This document shows, in pieces, positions 12,671-20,684 of a stretch of DNA of 20,696 nt; within the stretch, counting starts at the first letter, position 1, and every line of letters begins with the position of its first letter. The notes beneath the pieces are model-generated. The model saw only the letters and a program-made list of their open reading frames with translations, was not told the DNA's origin and did not search any database. Both the position numbers and the translations under genes were made by a program. This DNA comes from DASTOB01 sp035720425 (GTDB taxonomy: Bacteria; Chloroflexota; Limnocylindria; Limnocylindrales; CSP1-4), in NCBI GenBank assembly GCA_035720425.1, contig DASTOB010000091.1, positions 1 to 20,696 on the forward strand, in the 5' to 3' direction.

Positions 12671-15040
12671 GTGCCCGACTTCGAGCTGGTCGCTCCCTTC
12701 GAGCCGACCGGCGACCAGCCCGCCGCCATCGACCGCCTGACCGACGGTCTCGGTCGCGGCGTCCGGCACCAGACGCTTCTGGGAGCGACCGGCACGGGCA
12801 AGACGTACACGATTGCCCAGGCAATTACGCGCCACAACAAGCCGACCCTCGTCCTTGCCCACAACAAAACCCTCGCGGCCCAGCTCTACGCGGAGTTCCG
12901 CGAGTTCTTCCCGAACAACGCGGTCGAGTACTTCGTCAGCTATTTCGACTACTACCAGCCGGAGGCGTACCTGCCCCGGAGCGACACGTACATCGAGAAG
13001 GACTCGAGCCGAAACGACGAGATCGACCGCCTCCGGCACGCCGCGACGCACGCCCTGTTCGAGCGCCGCGACGTCATCGTCGTGGCCAGCGTCAGCTGCA
13101 TCTACGGCATCGGCGCCCCGATCGACTATGGCGCCACCGTCCTGCGGCTGAGACAGGGCGGCCAGTACCGCCGCGACGCCGTCCTCCGTCACCTCGTCGA
13201 CCTCCAGTACCAGCGCAACGACCAGGCGCTGAGCCGCGCCCGCTTCCGCGTACGGGGCGACACCCTCGAGTTCCAGCCCGCGTCGGAGGAGACCCTGTTC
13301 CGGATCGAGTTCTTCGGCGACGAGGTCGAGCGGATCACGGAGCTCGATCCGCTCACCGGCGAGCTCCTCGCGGAACGCAAGGAGGTCAACGTCTATCCGG
13401 CGACCCACTACGTCACGCCGGCCGACAAGCTCAAGGAAGCGATCGTCGACATCGAGGCGGAGATGGAGGAACGCGTCGGCGAGCTCGAGGCGGAGGGTCG
13501 CGCCCTCGAAGGGGCACGGCTCCGCCAGCGGACGACGTTCGACCTCGAGATGCTCCGCGAGCTCGGCTTCTGCTCGGGCGTCGAGAACTACTCCCGGCAC
13601 CTCAGCCGCCGCGCGGCCGGGAGCAGACCGTGGACGCTGCTCGACTACTTCCCGCCGGACTGGCTGCTCGTCGTCGACGAGTCGCACATGACGATTCCCC
13701 AGGTCGTCGGCATGTACAAGAACGACCGAACGCGCAAGGAGATCCTCGTCGACTTCGGCTTCCGCCTGCCGTCGGCCCTCGACAATCGGCCGCTCACGTT
13801 CGAGGAATTCGAGGGTCACCTCAACCAGGTCGTCTACATGAGCGCGACGCCGGGGCCGTACGAGCTCGAGCGGAGCGAGCGGATCGTCGAGCAGCTCATC
13901 CGGCCCACCGGCATCGTCGACCCGGTCATCCACGTCCGCCCGACGGCCGGCCAGATCGACGACCTCATCGAGGAGATCCGCGCCCGGGCCGAACGGGGCG
14001 AGCGGGCGATCATCACGACGCTCACGAAGAAGATGGCGGAGGACCTGACCGACTACCTGCGCGAACTCGGGGTCAAGGTCCAGTACCTTCATTCCGAGGT
14101 CGACACCCTCGAGCGGGTCGCGATCCTGCGTGACCTCCGCCTCGGCGTGTACGACGTGCTCGTCGGCATCAACCTCCTGCGCGAGGGGATCGATCTCCCC
14201 GAGGTCACCCTCGTCGCGATCCTCGACGCGGACAAGGAGGGGTTCCTGCGCAGCGCCTGGTCACTCATCCAGATGATCGGCCGCGCCGCCCGGAACATCG
14301 GCGGCGAGGTGGTCATGTACGCGGACGTCGTGACCGAGTCGATGAAGGCCGCGATCGACGAGACGAACCGGCGCCGGAGCGTCCAGGAGGCGTACAACCG
14401 CGAGCGCGGCATCGAGCCGACGACGATCGTCAAGGAGATCCACGACCTCAACGAGCGACTCCGCTCGGTCGCCGAGACGACGACGATGTACACGACGGAG
14501 CGTGGCCGGGACCTCACGGAGCTCGACCGCACGCGGGTCGAGCAGCTCATCGGGCAGATGGAGGCGGAGATGCGCTCTGCTGCGCGCCAGCTCGAGTTCG
14601 AGCGGGCCGCCGCGCTGCGCGACGAGATCCAGCAGGTGCGCCTGCGCGTCCTCGAAGAGGACGCGTCGGTAACAGTCGCCCGGGCGGCCGAACGCGCGGC
14701 GGGTATCGGTCGCGGGCGGGGCGGGGGCCTGACCGGGGCGGCCGATCGGGCTCGGGCCGGTCGGGCGGCCGATGCCGCTCTCGACGCCGCGCCGGCGCTC
14801 GATGTGACCTCGGTGACCGTCCTGCCGGCCGGCGAGGAGCTCGCGGCGACCGACGGCGAGACCGAGCCGGGCGAGGGGACGGCGGCCGACTGGCTGCCCG
14901 GCATCAAGGACGAGCACGACGACGACGGCGGCTGGCAGGCGCGCTGGCTGGACAAGCCGACGTGGGATCACACGGTCACCCCCAACGTGATCCGCCGCAC
15001 CGGAACGCGGCCGCCGCGCCCCGGCCGCCGGCGCCGCTGA
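12671..15040 (+). CDS. uvrB: Excinuclease ABC subunit B
   Basis: UvrB is the damage-verifying helicase of nucleotide excision repair. It is loaded by UvrA and recruits UvrC. Visible motifs: GATGTGKT (Walker A, 38-45), the beta-hairpin with YFDYYQPEAY (about 92-101), DESH (336-339), the helicase motif QMIGRAARN (from 534) and a C-terminal UVR domain (about 625-659) that contacts UvrC. The protein is 789 aa, about 115 longer than E. coli UvrB. The excess is a tail after the UVR domain: an Ala/Arg/Gly-rich linker, an acidic patch (EHDDDGG), a Trp-containing segment WQARWLDKPTWDHTVTP and a basic end. Start GTG 12671 follows from the leaderless promoter and from homology beginning at once (FELVAPFEPTGDQP). 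It is transcribed away from the tad genes under a LexA box. Confidence 0.97.
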   Translation: MPDFELVAPFEPTGDQPAAIDRLTDGLGRGVRHQTLLGATGTGKTYTIAQAITRHNKPTLVLAHNKTLAAQLYAEFREFFPNNAVEYFVSYFDYYQPEAYLPRSDTYIEKDSSRNDEIDRLRHAATHALFERRDVIVVASVSCIYGIGAPIDYGATVLRLRQGGQYRRDAVLRHLVDLQYQRNDQALSRARFRVRGDTLEFQPASEETLFRIEFFGDEVERITELDPLTGELLAERKEVNVYPATHYVTPADKLKEAIVDIEAEMEERVGELEAEGRALEGARLRQRTTFDLEMLRELGFCSGVENYSRHLSRRAAGSRPWTLLDYFPPDWLLVVDESHMTIPQVVGMYKNDRTRKEILVDFGFRLPSALDNRPLTFEEFEGHLNQVVYMSATPGPYELERSERIVEQLIRPTGIVDPVIHVRPTAGQIDDLIEEIRARAERGERAIITTLTKKMAEDLTDYLRELGVKVQYLHSEVDTLERVAILRDLRLGVYDVLVGINLLREGIDLPEVTLVAILDADKEGFLRSAWSLIQMIGRAARNIGGEVVMYADVVTESMKAAIDETNRRRSVQEAYNRERGIEPTTIVKEIHDLNERLRSVAETTTMYTTERGRDLTELDRTRVEQLIGQMEAEMRSAARQLEFERAAALRDEIQQVRLRVLEEDASVTVARAAERAAGIGRGRGGGLTGAADRARAGRAADAALDAAPALDVTSVTVLPAGEELAATDGETEPGEGTAADWLPGIKDEHDDDGGWQARWLDKPTWDHTVTPNVIRRTGTRPPRPGRRRR

Positions 15041-15141
15041 TCCAGGAGGCTATCCGCCGGGTCCGTGGCGCGCTAGGCTGACGTCGAGGGAGGCGGCGAT
15101 CCGAGTCTCGGTGCGTGGCTGGCCTCGGGGGTCGCGCGAGC

Positions 15142-15163
15142 TACCGTGTAACGACGCGCGTCG
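15142..15163 (+). promoter_or_regulatory. Possible promoter and palindromic operator before the ECF sigma gene
   Basis: TACCGT at 15142-15147 fits TANNNT and would start transcription near 15154, about 20 nt before the ATG. A perfect 12-bp palindrome CGACGCGCGTCG lies at 15152-15163, over the predicted start point. Another TANNNT (TAGGCT) at 15074-15079 is a competing candidate. I did not find a convincing ECF-type GGAAC/CGTC promoter, so autoregulation is unproven. Confidence 0.35.
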
Positions 15164-15172
15164 GTCCGCGTC

Positions 15173-15757
15173 ATGGGCCCCGTGAGCGACCGATCGGACA
15201 CCGAGCCGCAGGCGGCCATCGCCGTCCTCGAGCGAGTCGTCGTCCGGCCACGCGATCTCGAGAGCGAGATCCTCGCCGCGTTTGACGAGCACGAGGCCCG
15301 CCTCAAGGCCTTCGCGCTCGCCGCCGTCCGCGACGGCAACGCGGCGGACGACCTCGTCCAGGAATCGTTCCTCCGTCTCATCACCGAAATGCGCGATGGA
15401 CCGGCCCCGGACAATGTCGGAGCCTGGCTGTTTCGCGTCTGCGCCAACCTCATCGCGAGCCGAGGACGTCGTCTGTCGGTCGCCCGCCGCTGGCTCCCGA
15501 GACTCGTCGATCGGGAGGTCGGTCGGTCGCCGGAGGACGTGATCGTGCGCCGAGAGGGCGAGGACGCCGTCCTCGCAGCGCTCGGTCGGCTGGCTCCGGA
15601 CGCCCGCCTCGCACTCCTGCTCGCAGCACAGGGACTCGATTCAGCCGAGATCGGCGCCGCGATTCGGAAGTCGCCCGGAGCGACGCGCACGCTGATCTGC
15701 CGATCCCGCGCGCGGCTTCGGTCGCTCATCACTGGCGACGAGGAGGCGGCATTGTGA
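15173..15757 (+). CDS. ECF-family RNA polymerase sigma factor
   Basis: The 194-aa product has the two-domain ECF layout. Region 2 spans about residues 34-100, with DDLVQESFLRL at 59-69 and a WLFRVCANLIASRGRR helix. Region 4 spans about 130-185, with LDSAEIGAAIRKSPGATRTLICRSRARLRSL as the helix-turn-helix. It would direct RNA polymerase to a small regulon when released from its anti-sigma factor. The start is ATG 15173 or GTG 15182; no SD is clear for either, so about three N-terminal residues are uncertain. The stop TGA overlaps the next start as GTGA, and the downstream gene has zinc-finger anti-sigma features, which supports a sigma/anti-sigma pair. The subgroup cannot be assigned by eye. 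Confidence 0.9.
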   Translation: MGPVSDRSDTEPQAAIAVLERVVVRPRDLESEILAAFDEHEARLKAFALAAVRDGNAADDLVQESFLRLITEMRDGPAPDNVGAWLFRVCANLIASRGRRLSVARRWLPRLVDREVGRSPEDVIVRREGEDAVLAALGRLAPDARLALLLAAQGLDSAEIGAAIRKSPGATRTLICRSRARLRSLITGDEEAAL

Positions 15758-17082
15758 TCGACCACGTCCGGACCCGCCTGCTCGCAGCGGATGCCATCGA
15801 CCGCCGCCTCGACCCGGAGACCGACGGTGAGCTCCGAGCGCATCTCGTCGGCTGTGCACCATGCCGGTCCTTCGCTGCCGGAATGAGTTCCGATCATCGG
15901 GTGCTCGCCAACCTGAGCCCGGTTCCGACGTCGCCACACGTCCGGGAGGCGGTGAGCCGCGCCGCGCGCACCGGCGGCAGGACGCGACCGTCGTGGCTCG
16001 TTCTGGCCGCGATGCTCCTTCTCGTCCTCGCGGTGGCTGGTGCGGGCCTCGCCGTCGGCGCCCTCATTCGACAATTCGACCGCTCTCCCGATACCCGTCT
16101 CGGTTGGCTGGCCGGAACCGTGCCTGGCCTCGAGGCGGGCGACGGATCACGGATCCGGGCCGCCGCGGGCGGGCCGGGCGGGTACGTTGCGGTGGGCGGA
16201 ACCGCCGGCGGTGCAGCGTTCTGGCGCAGCGCAGACGGTATGACGTGGTTGGAGGTAGCCCGCCCTGCAGGCACCGACGGCGCGGAACTCCTTGTCGTCG
16301 TCGCCGGAGGACCAGGGTTCATCGCCGGCGGGCGGGCCTCGGCGACTGGTCCGGGATTATTCGTATCCGCGGACGGCATGGCCTGGGAACCGGCGGGCCC
16401 TCCCGCCGCGGTGAGCGGCGCCGGAGTCGAGGCGATCGCCGCGGGTCGCGGTGGATGGGTGGCGGTCGGATCCGTGATCACCGCGACCGGCGCACAGGGC
16501 GCGAGCTGGGTGACCCTGGACGGAAGGACCTGGCAGCGTTCGATCGAAGAGCCACCGGGTGGAGAGACCGTGCGGCCACGACTCATTGCGGTCGCCGCGC
16601 TCGGCACCGGTTGGCTCGCCATCGAGGGCGCCGGAGGGGCGCCATCGGACGTCTATCGATCAGACGACGGTCTGGAGTGGCGCCCGCTCTCCGTGGAAGG
16701 CAGGCCGGTCTCGATTCCGGGTGACGTGCGGGCGCTCGCGACGACGGCGGCCGGTGTGCTGGCGGTGGGCAGCGCCAACGATGGACGAGCCGCGATCTGG
16801 GCGTCCCCGGACGGCTTCGTCTGGGCACGCCAGTCGATCGTCGACGCTCCGCGCGGGGTGCTGACCGCGATCGACCGCGAGGGTCGTGCGGCGGTGGGCT
16901 CGACCCAGGACGGCCCAATTCTGGCTCGATTCGTGGCCGGAGCATGGAGGATCGACGAGGCCCCAGGCGGCGGCGGTGAGGCGCTCGGATACGTGCGCGG
17001 CGCCGGCCTCGAGTTGATGGTCGGGACCGTGAACGGGAGCGGCGCTGTATGGTCCGGGGCACGGACGGAGGGAGACGGGTGA
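15754..17082 (+). CDS. Membrane anti-sigma factor fused to an extracytoplasmic propeller
   Basis: The 442-aa product has an N-terminal zinc-binding anti-sigma domain with H30-x3-C34-x2-C37 (HLVGCAPC). One membrane helix lies at about residues 81-105 (WLVLAAMLLLVLAVAGAGLAVGALI). About 330 residues of extracytoplasmic repeats follow. They alternate a (F/W/Y)(V/I/L)AVG-type strand about seven times with an Asp-box-like S-x-DG-x-x-W strand five times clearly (WRSADGMTW, FVSADGMAW, WVTLDGRTW, YRSDDGLEW, WASPDGFVW). This pattern suggests a beta-propeller of six or seven blades. Start GTG 15754 has AGGAGG 7 nt upstream and overlaps the sigma stop by 4 bp. The likely role is to hold the sigma factor at the membrane and release it on an envelope signal read by the propeller. 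The ligand and any release protease are unknown. Codon use is looser than in the housekeeping genes. Confidence 0.85.
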   Translation: MIDHVRTRLLAADAIDRRLDPETDGELRAHLVGCAPCRSFAAGMSSDHRVLANLSPVPTSPHVREAVSRAARTGGRTRPSWLVLAAMLLLVLAVAGAGLAVGALIRQFDRSPDTRLGWLAGTVPGLEAGDGSRIRAAAGGPGGYVAVGGTAGGAAFWRSADGMTWLEVARPAGTDGAELLVVVAGGPGFIAGGRASATGPGLFVSADGMAWEPAGPPAAVSGAGVEAIAAGRGGWVAVGSVITATGAQGASWVTLDGRTWQRSIEEPPGGETVRPRLIAVAALGTGWLAIEGAGGAPSDVYRSDDGLEWRPLSVEGRPVSIPGDVRALATTAAGVLAVGSANDGRAAIWASPDGFVWARQSIVDAPRGVLTAIDREGRAAVGSTQDGPILARFVAGAWRIDEAPGGGGEALGYVRGAGLELMVGTVNGSGAVWSGARTEGDG

Positions 17083-18335
17083 CGCACCGCTCGATCACGT
17101 TGCTGGGTGCCGTCGGACTGCTGGGGCTCGGCATCATCGGTTGTGCGGGCGCGGGCGGTGGGGCTGCCACTGCACCGCCGCCCGGTCCTGATCGATGGAC
17201 ATACGTCGGTCAGGCTCGCCTTGGAGATGGAACAGGGTGGGACGTCGCGACTGCTGGCATCACCGTCGTGGTCGTCGGAGTCGCCGACGAGGTCGGGAGT
17301 GGTCCGATGGCGTGGACGACGACCGACGGTACCGTCTGGGAGCGACAGGCAGTGTTCGACCCTGCGACCGGGCCCGGCCTCCGAAGCGTCGCCCAGATCG
17401 GTGACCTGCTCGTCGCGGTTGGGCCGGGTGATTCCTCGACGGCGGTGTGGACGTCGACCGATGGGCGGGCCTGGACGCGGGCCTACTACGTCTCCGTCGA
17501 CAACAGCACGGTTGTGACGAAGGATTTCGAAGGCGCCATGGCCGCCGTCGCTGCACGTCCCTCGCAATTCGTCGCCGTGGGGCTCACGGTCGGTGGGCTG
17601 ACGAGCGACTTCGGCGGAGCCGCCTGGACCTCGGCGGATGGGCACGCCTGGTCCCCGGCGCCCGCGTCCGTGTCGCTGCGACGTGCTCCGCTCCTCGACG
17701 TCACGGTCGGCGGGCCGGGTTTCGTCGCAGTCGGCGGGATCGACGGCGCCGTCGCGATGACCTCGTCGGATGGCGTGTCGTGGCTGCTGCACGACCTGGT
17801 CGATCGCCTCGGCAACCTTCAGCTCCGCGCCGTCGCGGCTGGGTCGAACGGGCGACTCGTGACCGTCGGGAGCGTGGCCGGGGCTGGGGCGGTGGCCACC
17901 TCGGACGACGGGGTCAGCTGGTCGCTCGTGCCGTGTCAGCCGGTTCTTCAAGGGGCATCGCTGGAGACGGTCGTGGCGATCCCCGACGGATTCGTGGCGG
18001 CGGGTTCGAGGAACCTTGGGGAGCGCAGCGTCATGTCGATCTGGACGTCATCAGACGGCGTCACGTGGTCGATCGTCGATATCCCGGATCCGGCCGCCGG
18101 GCAGCCGCTCGGGATCGGACTGACTCCGCTCGGCCTCGTCGCCGCGGGCAACGGCGGAGTGTGGGTGGGGCCGTCGAACGGAGCCGGGAGCCACGAGCTG
18201 AGGACCGGTGGGCACTGTTCTGACGCTCCCGACGGAACCGAGGGCGGGGCAGGCGAGGAGCCGGTTCCCGGCGACCCCGCGGAGGAGCCGGGCGTGGAAC
18301 CGGCCATCCCGCCCGACGAACCCGCCGAACCCTGA
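17079..18335 (+). CDS. Lipoprotein with Asp-box-like propeller repeats
   Basis: The 418-aa product starts with a short basic end, a hydrophobic segment and a lipobox IIGC with C22, so it is predicted to be a membrane-anchored lipoprotein. The mature part repeats the same two elements as the anti-sigma factor: a VAVG-type strand about seven times (LVAVG, FVAVG, FVAAG and similar) and S-x-DG-x-x-W six times (WTTTDGTVW, WTSTDGRAW, WTSADGHAW, MTSSDGVSW, TSDDGVSW, WTSSDGVTW). A seven-bladed propeller is likely. A Pro/Glu-rich acidic tail of about 40 residues ends it. GTG 17079 is chosen because it gives the lipoprotein signal, has GGAGG 7 nt upstream and overlaps the anti-sigma stop by 4 bp. No enzyme motif is visible. 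It may bind a ligand or the paralogous anti-sigma propeller; that is inference. Confidence 0.85.
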   Translation: MTHRSITLLGAVGLLGLGIIGCAGAGGGAATAPPPGPDRWTYVGQARLGDGTGWDVATAGITVVVVGVADEVGSGPMAWTTTDGTVWERQAVFDPATGPGLRSVAQIGDLLVAVGPGDSSTAVWTSTDGRAWTRAYYVSVDNSTVVTKDFEGAMAAVAARPSQFVAVGLTVGGLTSDFGGAAWTSADGHAWSPAPASVSLRRAPLLDVTVGGPGFVAVGGIDGAVAMTSSDGVSWLLHDLVDRLGNLQLRAVAAGSNGRLVTVGSVAGAGAVATSDDGVSWSLVPCQPVLQGASLETVVAIPDGFVAAGSRNLGERSVMSIWTSSDGVTWSIVDIPDPAAGQPLGIGLTPLGLVAAGNGGVWVGPSNGAGSHELRTGGHCSDAPDGTEGGAGEEPVPGDPAEEPGVEPAIPPDEPAEP

Positions 18336-18360
18336 GGGCCGGGTCGCCGCCCGAACCCGC

Positions 18361-18373
18361 TACAGTGCGGCTC
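18361..18373 (+). promoter_or_regulatory. Promoter of the LLM oxidoreductase operon (-10 TACAGT)
   Basis: TACAGT at 18361-18366 fits TANNNT and is followed by 7 nt and an ATG at 18374. That ATG begins an 8-codon frame rather than the oxidoreductase gene. The arrangement matches the leaderless promoters of polA and uvrB to within one base. No clear -35 is visible. Confidence 0.55.
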
Positions 18374-18400
18374 ATGGTCCGTGCAGCGAGTCGTCGATGA
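18374..18400 (+). CDS. Putative 8-residue leaderless leader peptide (MVRAASRR)
   Basis: ATG 18374 begins eight codons ending in TGA 18398-18400. The stop overlaps the oxidoreductase start ATG 18397-18399 (ATGA) and its last base begins a second ATG at 18400 (TGATG). A ribosome starting on the leaderless mRNA would finish exactly at the start of the next gene, which has no good Shine-Dalgarno site, so coupled re-initiation is plausible. Three of eight codons are Arg. It is a candidate only; chance cannot be excluded for so short a frame. Confidence 0.4.
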   Translation: MVRAASRR

Positions 18401-19242
18401 TGCGCTTCGCGATCGACGTCGCGCCGCTCGGCGATCTCGCGGACCCGCGGCGCGTCGTCGAGCTGGCTCGCACCGCCGAGGCGGCCGGCTGGGACGGCAT
18501 CAGCACGTGGGACAACCTGGGCATGGGGATGGGCGCGCCGTTCGGTGAGCAGTTCGTCATCCTCGCCGCGGTCGCGTCGTCGACGGAGCGCCTGCGTCTC
18601 ATCACGAGCGCCACCATCCTCCCGCGCCGCCGACCGCAGCTCGTCGCGCAGGCCGCGGCGAGCCTCGACCTGCTGAGCGGGGGCAGACTCACGCTCGGCG
18701 TGGGGGCCGGTGGTGACCCGCTGGACTTCGAGGCATTCGGCGAGCCGGCCGATGCCCGCACGCGCGCCGCGCGACTCGACGAGGCGCTGCCGCTCATCGA
18801 CGCGTTCCTCCGCAGCGACATCGTCGACCACGACGGCGCGCACTACGTCGTTCGTGGCGTCGGCGTTGGACCGGCACCGATCCAGCAGCCGCGGCCTCCG
18901 ATCTGGATCGGTGGCATGCACGACGCCGCGCTCCGTCGGGCGGCTCGATGGGACGGCTGGATCGGCCTGGCCATCGCGGCGGACGGATCGATCTCGATGC
19001 CGGTCACGCCGGCCGACATCGCCACGGCCGTGCGGCGAATCCGGACGGAGCGGGACGCACTCGGTCGAGCCGAGGAGCCGTACGACGTCGCGCTCCTCGG
19101 CTATTCCGAGCCGGACGCGCCGGCGATCGTTGCCGACTTCGCGGCGGCCGGCGTGACGTGGTGGTTGGAGGGCCTTCACCTCATGCGTGGCCCATTCGAG
19201 GCGCTGCTCGCCCGGATCGCCGCGGGACCGCCGCGACCGTGA
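18397..19242 (+). CDS. LLM-class flavin-dependent oxidoreductase
   Basis: The 281-aa product has the luciferase-like monooxygenase pattern: MMRFAIDVAPLGDL at the start, an AEAAGWDGISTWDN segment, RLRLITSATILPRRRPQLVAQAAASLDLLSGGRLTLGVGAG across the central barrel, and PPIWIGG later. Members use FMN or F420 in a TIM barrel and oxidise or reduce varied small substrates; the substrate cannot be told here. It is shorter than typical members (300-350 aa) but the fold elements look complete. ATG 18397 or ATG 18400 is the start, as homology begins there; an upstream in-frame extension would run through the promoter. Its stop overlaps pyruvate kinase by 4 bp. Confidence 0.88.
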   Translation: MMRFAIDVAPLGDLADPRRVVELARTAEAAGWDGISTWDNLGMGMGAPFGEQFVILAAVASSTERLRLITSATILPRRRPQLVAQAAASLDLLSGGRLTLGVGAGGDPLDFEAFGEPADARTRAARLDEALPLIDAFLRSDIVDHDGAHYVVRGVGVGPAPIQQPRPPIWIGGMHDAALRRAARWDGWIGLAIAADGSISMPVTPADIATAVRRIRTERDALGRAEEPYDVALLGYSEPDAPAIVADFAAAGVTWWLEGLHLMRGPFEALLARIAAGPPRP

Positions 19243-20684
19243 CCGTCGAAGTCGCCCGGGTCGGTGAGGGCGCGTCACCGCCGCGCCGGACGAAGCTCGT
19301 GTGCACGCTCGGGCCGGCGTCGACCGGGCGGGTCGCCGAGCTTGCGGCGGTCGGGATGGACGTGGCGCGGATCAACTTTTCCCACGGGACGCCGGCGTCG
19401 CGGGCGGCATCGGCCGACGCGGTCCGGCGCGCGGCGGCGGACGGCGGCCGACCGATCCCGATCCTCGCCGACCTCGCGGGCCCCAAGATCCGGCTCGGCG
19501 AGCTCGCGACCGGCTCGGCCGAGTTGGAGGCGGGCCGAGCGTTCGTGCTTCGGACGAACGGCGGCAGCGCCGCCGGCGACGCCGGCGGCGCCGCGGTCAC
19601 GTATCGAGCCCTCGGGCGCGACGTGCGCCCGGGCGATCGGATTCTCCTGGCCGACGGCGCAGCCGAGCTGCGCGTGACGGATGCGGCGCGCGACGTGACG
19701 ACGACGGTCATACGCGGTGGCGTCATTCGCTCACGCGCGGGTGTGAGCATCCCGTCGCAGCGCCTGACGACGCCGCCCCTCACGGATAAGGACGTGCGCG
19801 ACCTGCCACGCGTCGTCGCCCTCGGCGCGGCGTACGTCGCCCAGTCGTTCGTGCGCCGGGCCGACGACGTCCGCGACCTCCGCCGGCGGATCGGGCCCGA
19901 CGGACCGCCGATCGTGGCGAAGATCGAGACCCGACCGGCGATCGACGACTTCGACGCGATCCTCGACGCGGCGGACGCGGTGATGATCGCGCGCGGCGAC
20001 CTCGGCGTCGAGCTGCCGTACGAGGAGGTGCCGATCGTCCAGAAGCAGCTCGTTCGGCGTGCCCTCGACCGCGGCGTCCCGGCGATCGTCGCGACCCAGA
20101 TGCTTGAGTCGATGATCGTCTCGCCGCGTCCCACGCGGGCGGAGGCGAGCGACGTCGCGAATGCCGTGTTCGACGGAGCGGACGCGATCATGCTGTCCGG
20201 CGAGACGGCCATCGGGGCGTTCCCGGTGCTCGCCGCCGAGGCGGCCGTTCGGATCGTTCGGTTGTGCGAGTCGGCGGGTTCGGCCCACCTCGCCGATGGC
20301 GCCGCCAATCCGGCCGACGGCGACGCCGGAGCGCTGGCCTACGCGGCCGTCGCGCTTGCCCGGGCGGAGTCGGACATCGCCGCGATCGCGTGCTACACCC
20401 GCACCGGGCGAACGGCCCGCCTCCTGTCGGCCCTTCGGCCACGCGTCCCGATCGTCGCCTTCTCGCCGGACGAGCGCGTCGTCGAGCGCCTCGCCCTCGT
20501 CCACGGGATCACCGCCCGGAGCTGTGTGCCGCCGTCGGACACGGCCGCCCGCCTGGGGCTCATGGCGTGGCTCCTTCGCGAGTCGGAGTTCGTGCCGGCC
20601 GGATCGGCCGTCGTGCTCGTCGCGTCGACCGCGGCCGCCGGATCCGGGCCCAACCTCCTCGAGGTCCACCGAGTTCCGGGATAG
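19239..20684 (+). CDS. pyk: Pyruvate kinase
   Basis: Pyruvate kinase transfers phosphate from phosphoenolpyruvate to ADP, the final ATP-yielding step of glycolysis. The 481-aa product matches the common bacterial length of about 470. Motifs: RTKLVCTLGPAS near the start, ARINFSHG, ILADLAGPKIR, catalytic K228 in the KIET stretch with E230, ARGDLGVELPYEEVP with D254, and ATQMLESMIVSPRPTRAEASDVANAVFDGADAIMLSGETA. The C-terminal domain is present but no extra PEP-utiliser domain follows. A B-domain is present (about residues 75-160). GTG 19239 overlaps the previous stop as GTGA and has little SD, so translation is probably coupled to the oxidoreductase. The TAG at 20682-20684 leaves 12 nt to the window end. 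Confidence 0.96.
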   Translation: MTVEVARVGEGASPPRRTKLVCTLGPASTGRVAELAAVGMDVARINFSHGTPASRAASADAVRRAAADGGRPIPILADLAGPKIRLGELATGSAELEAGRAFVLRTNGGSAAGDAGGAAVTYRALGRDVRPGDRILLADGAAELRVTDAARDVTTTVIRGGVIRSRAGVSIPSQRLTTPPLTDKDVRDLPRVVALGAAYVAQSFVRRADDVRDLRRRIGPDGPPIVAKIETRPAIDDFDAILDAADAVMIARGDLGVELPYEEVPIVQKQLVRRALDRGVPAIVATQMLESMIVSPRPTRAEASDVANAVFDGADAIMLSGETAIGAFPVLAAEAAVRIVRLCESAGSAHLADGAANPADGDAGALAYAAVALARAESDIAAIACYTRTGRTARLLSALRPRVPIVAFSPDERVVERLALVHGITARSCVPPSDTAARLGLMAWLLRESEFVPAGSAVVLVASTAAAGSGPNLLEVHRVPG

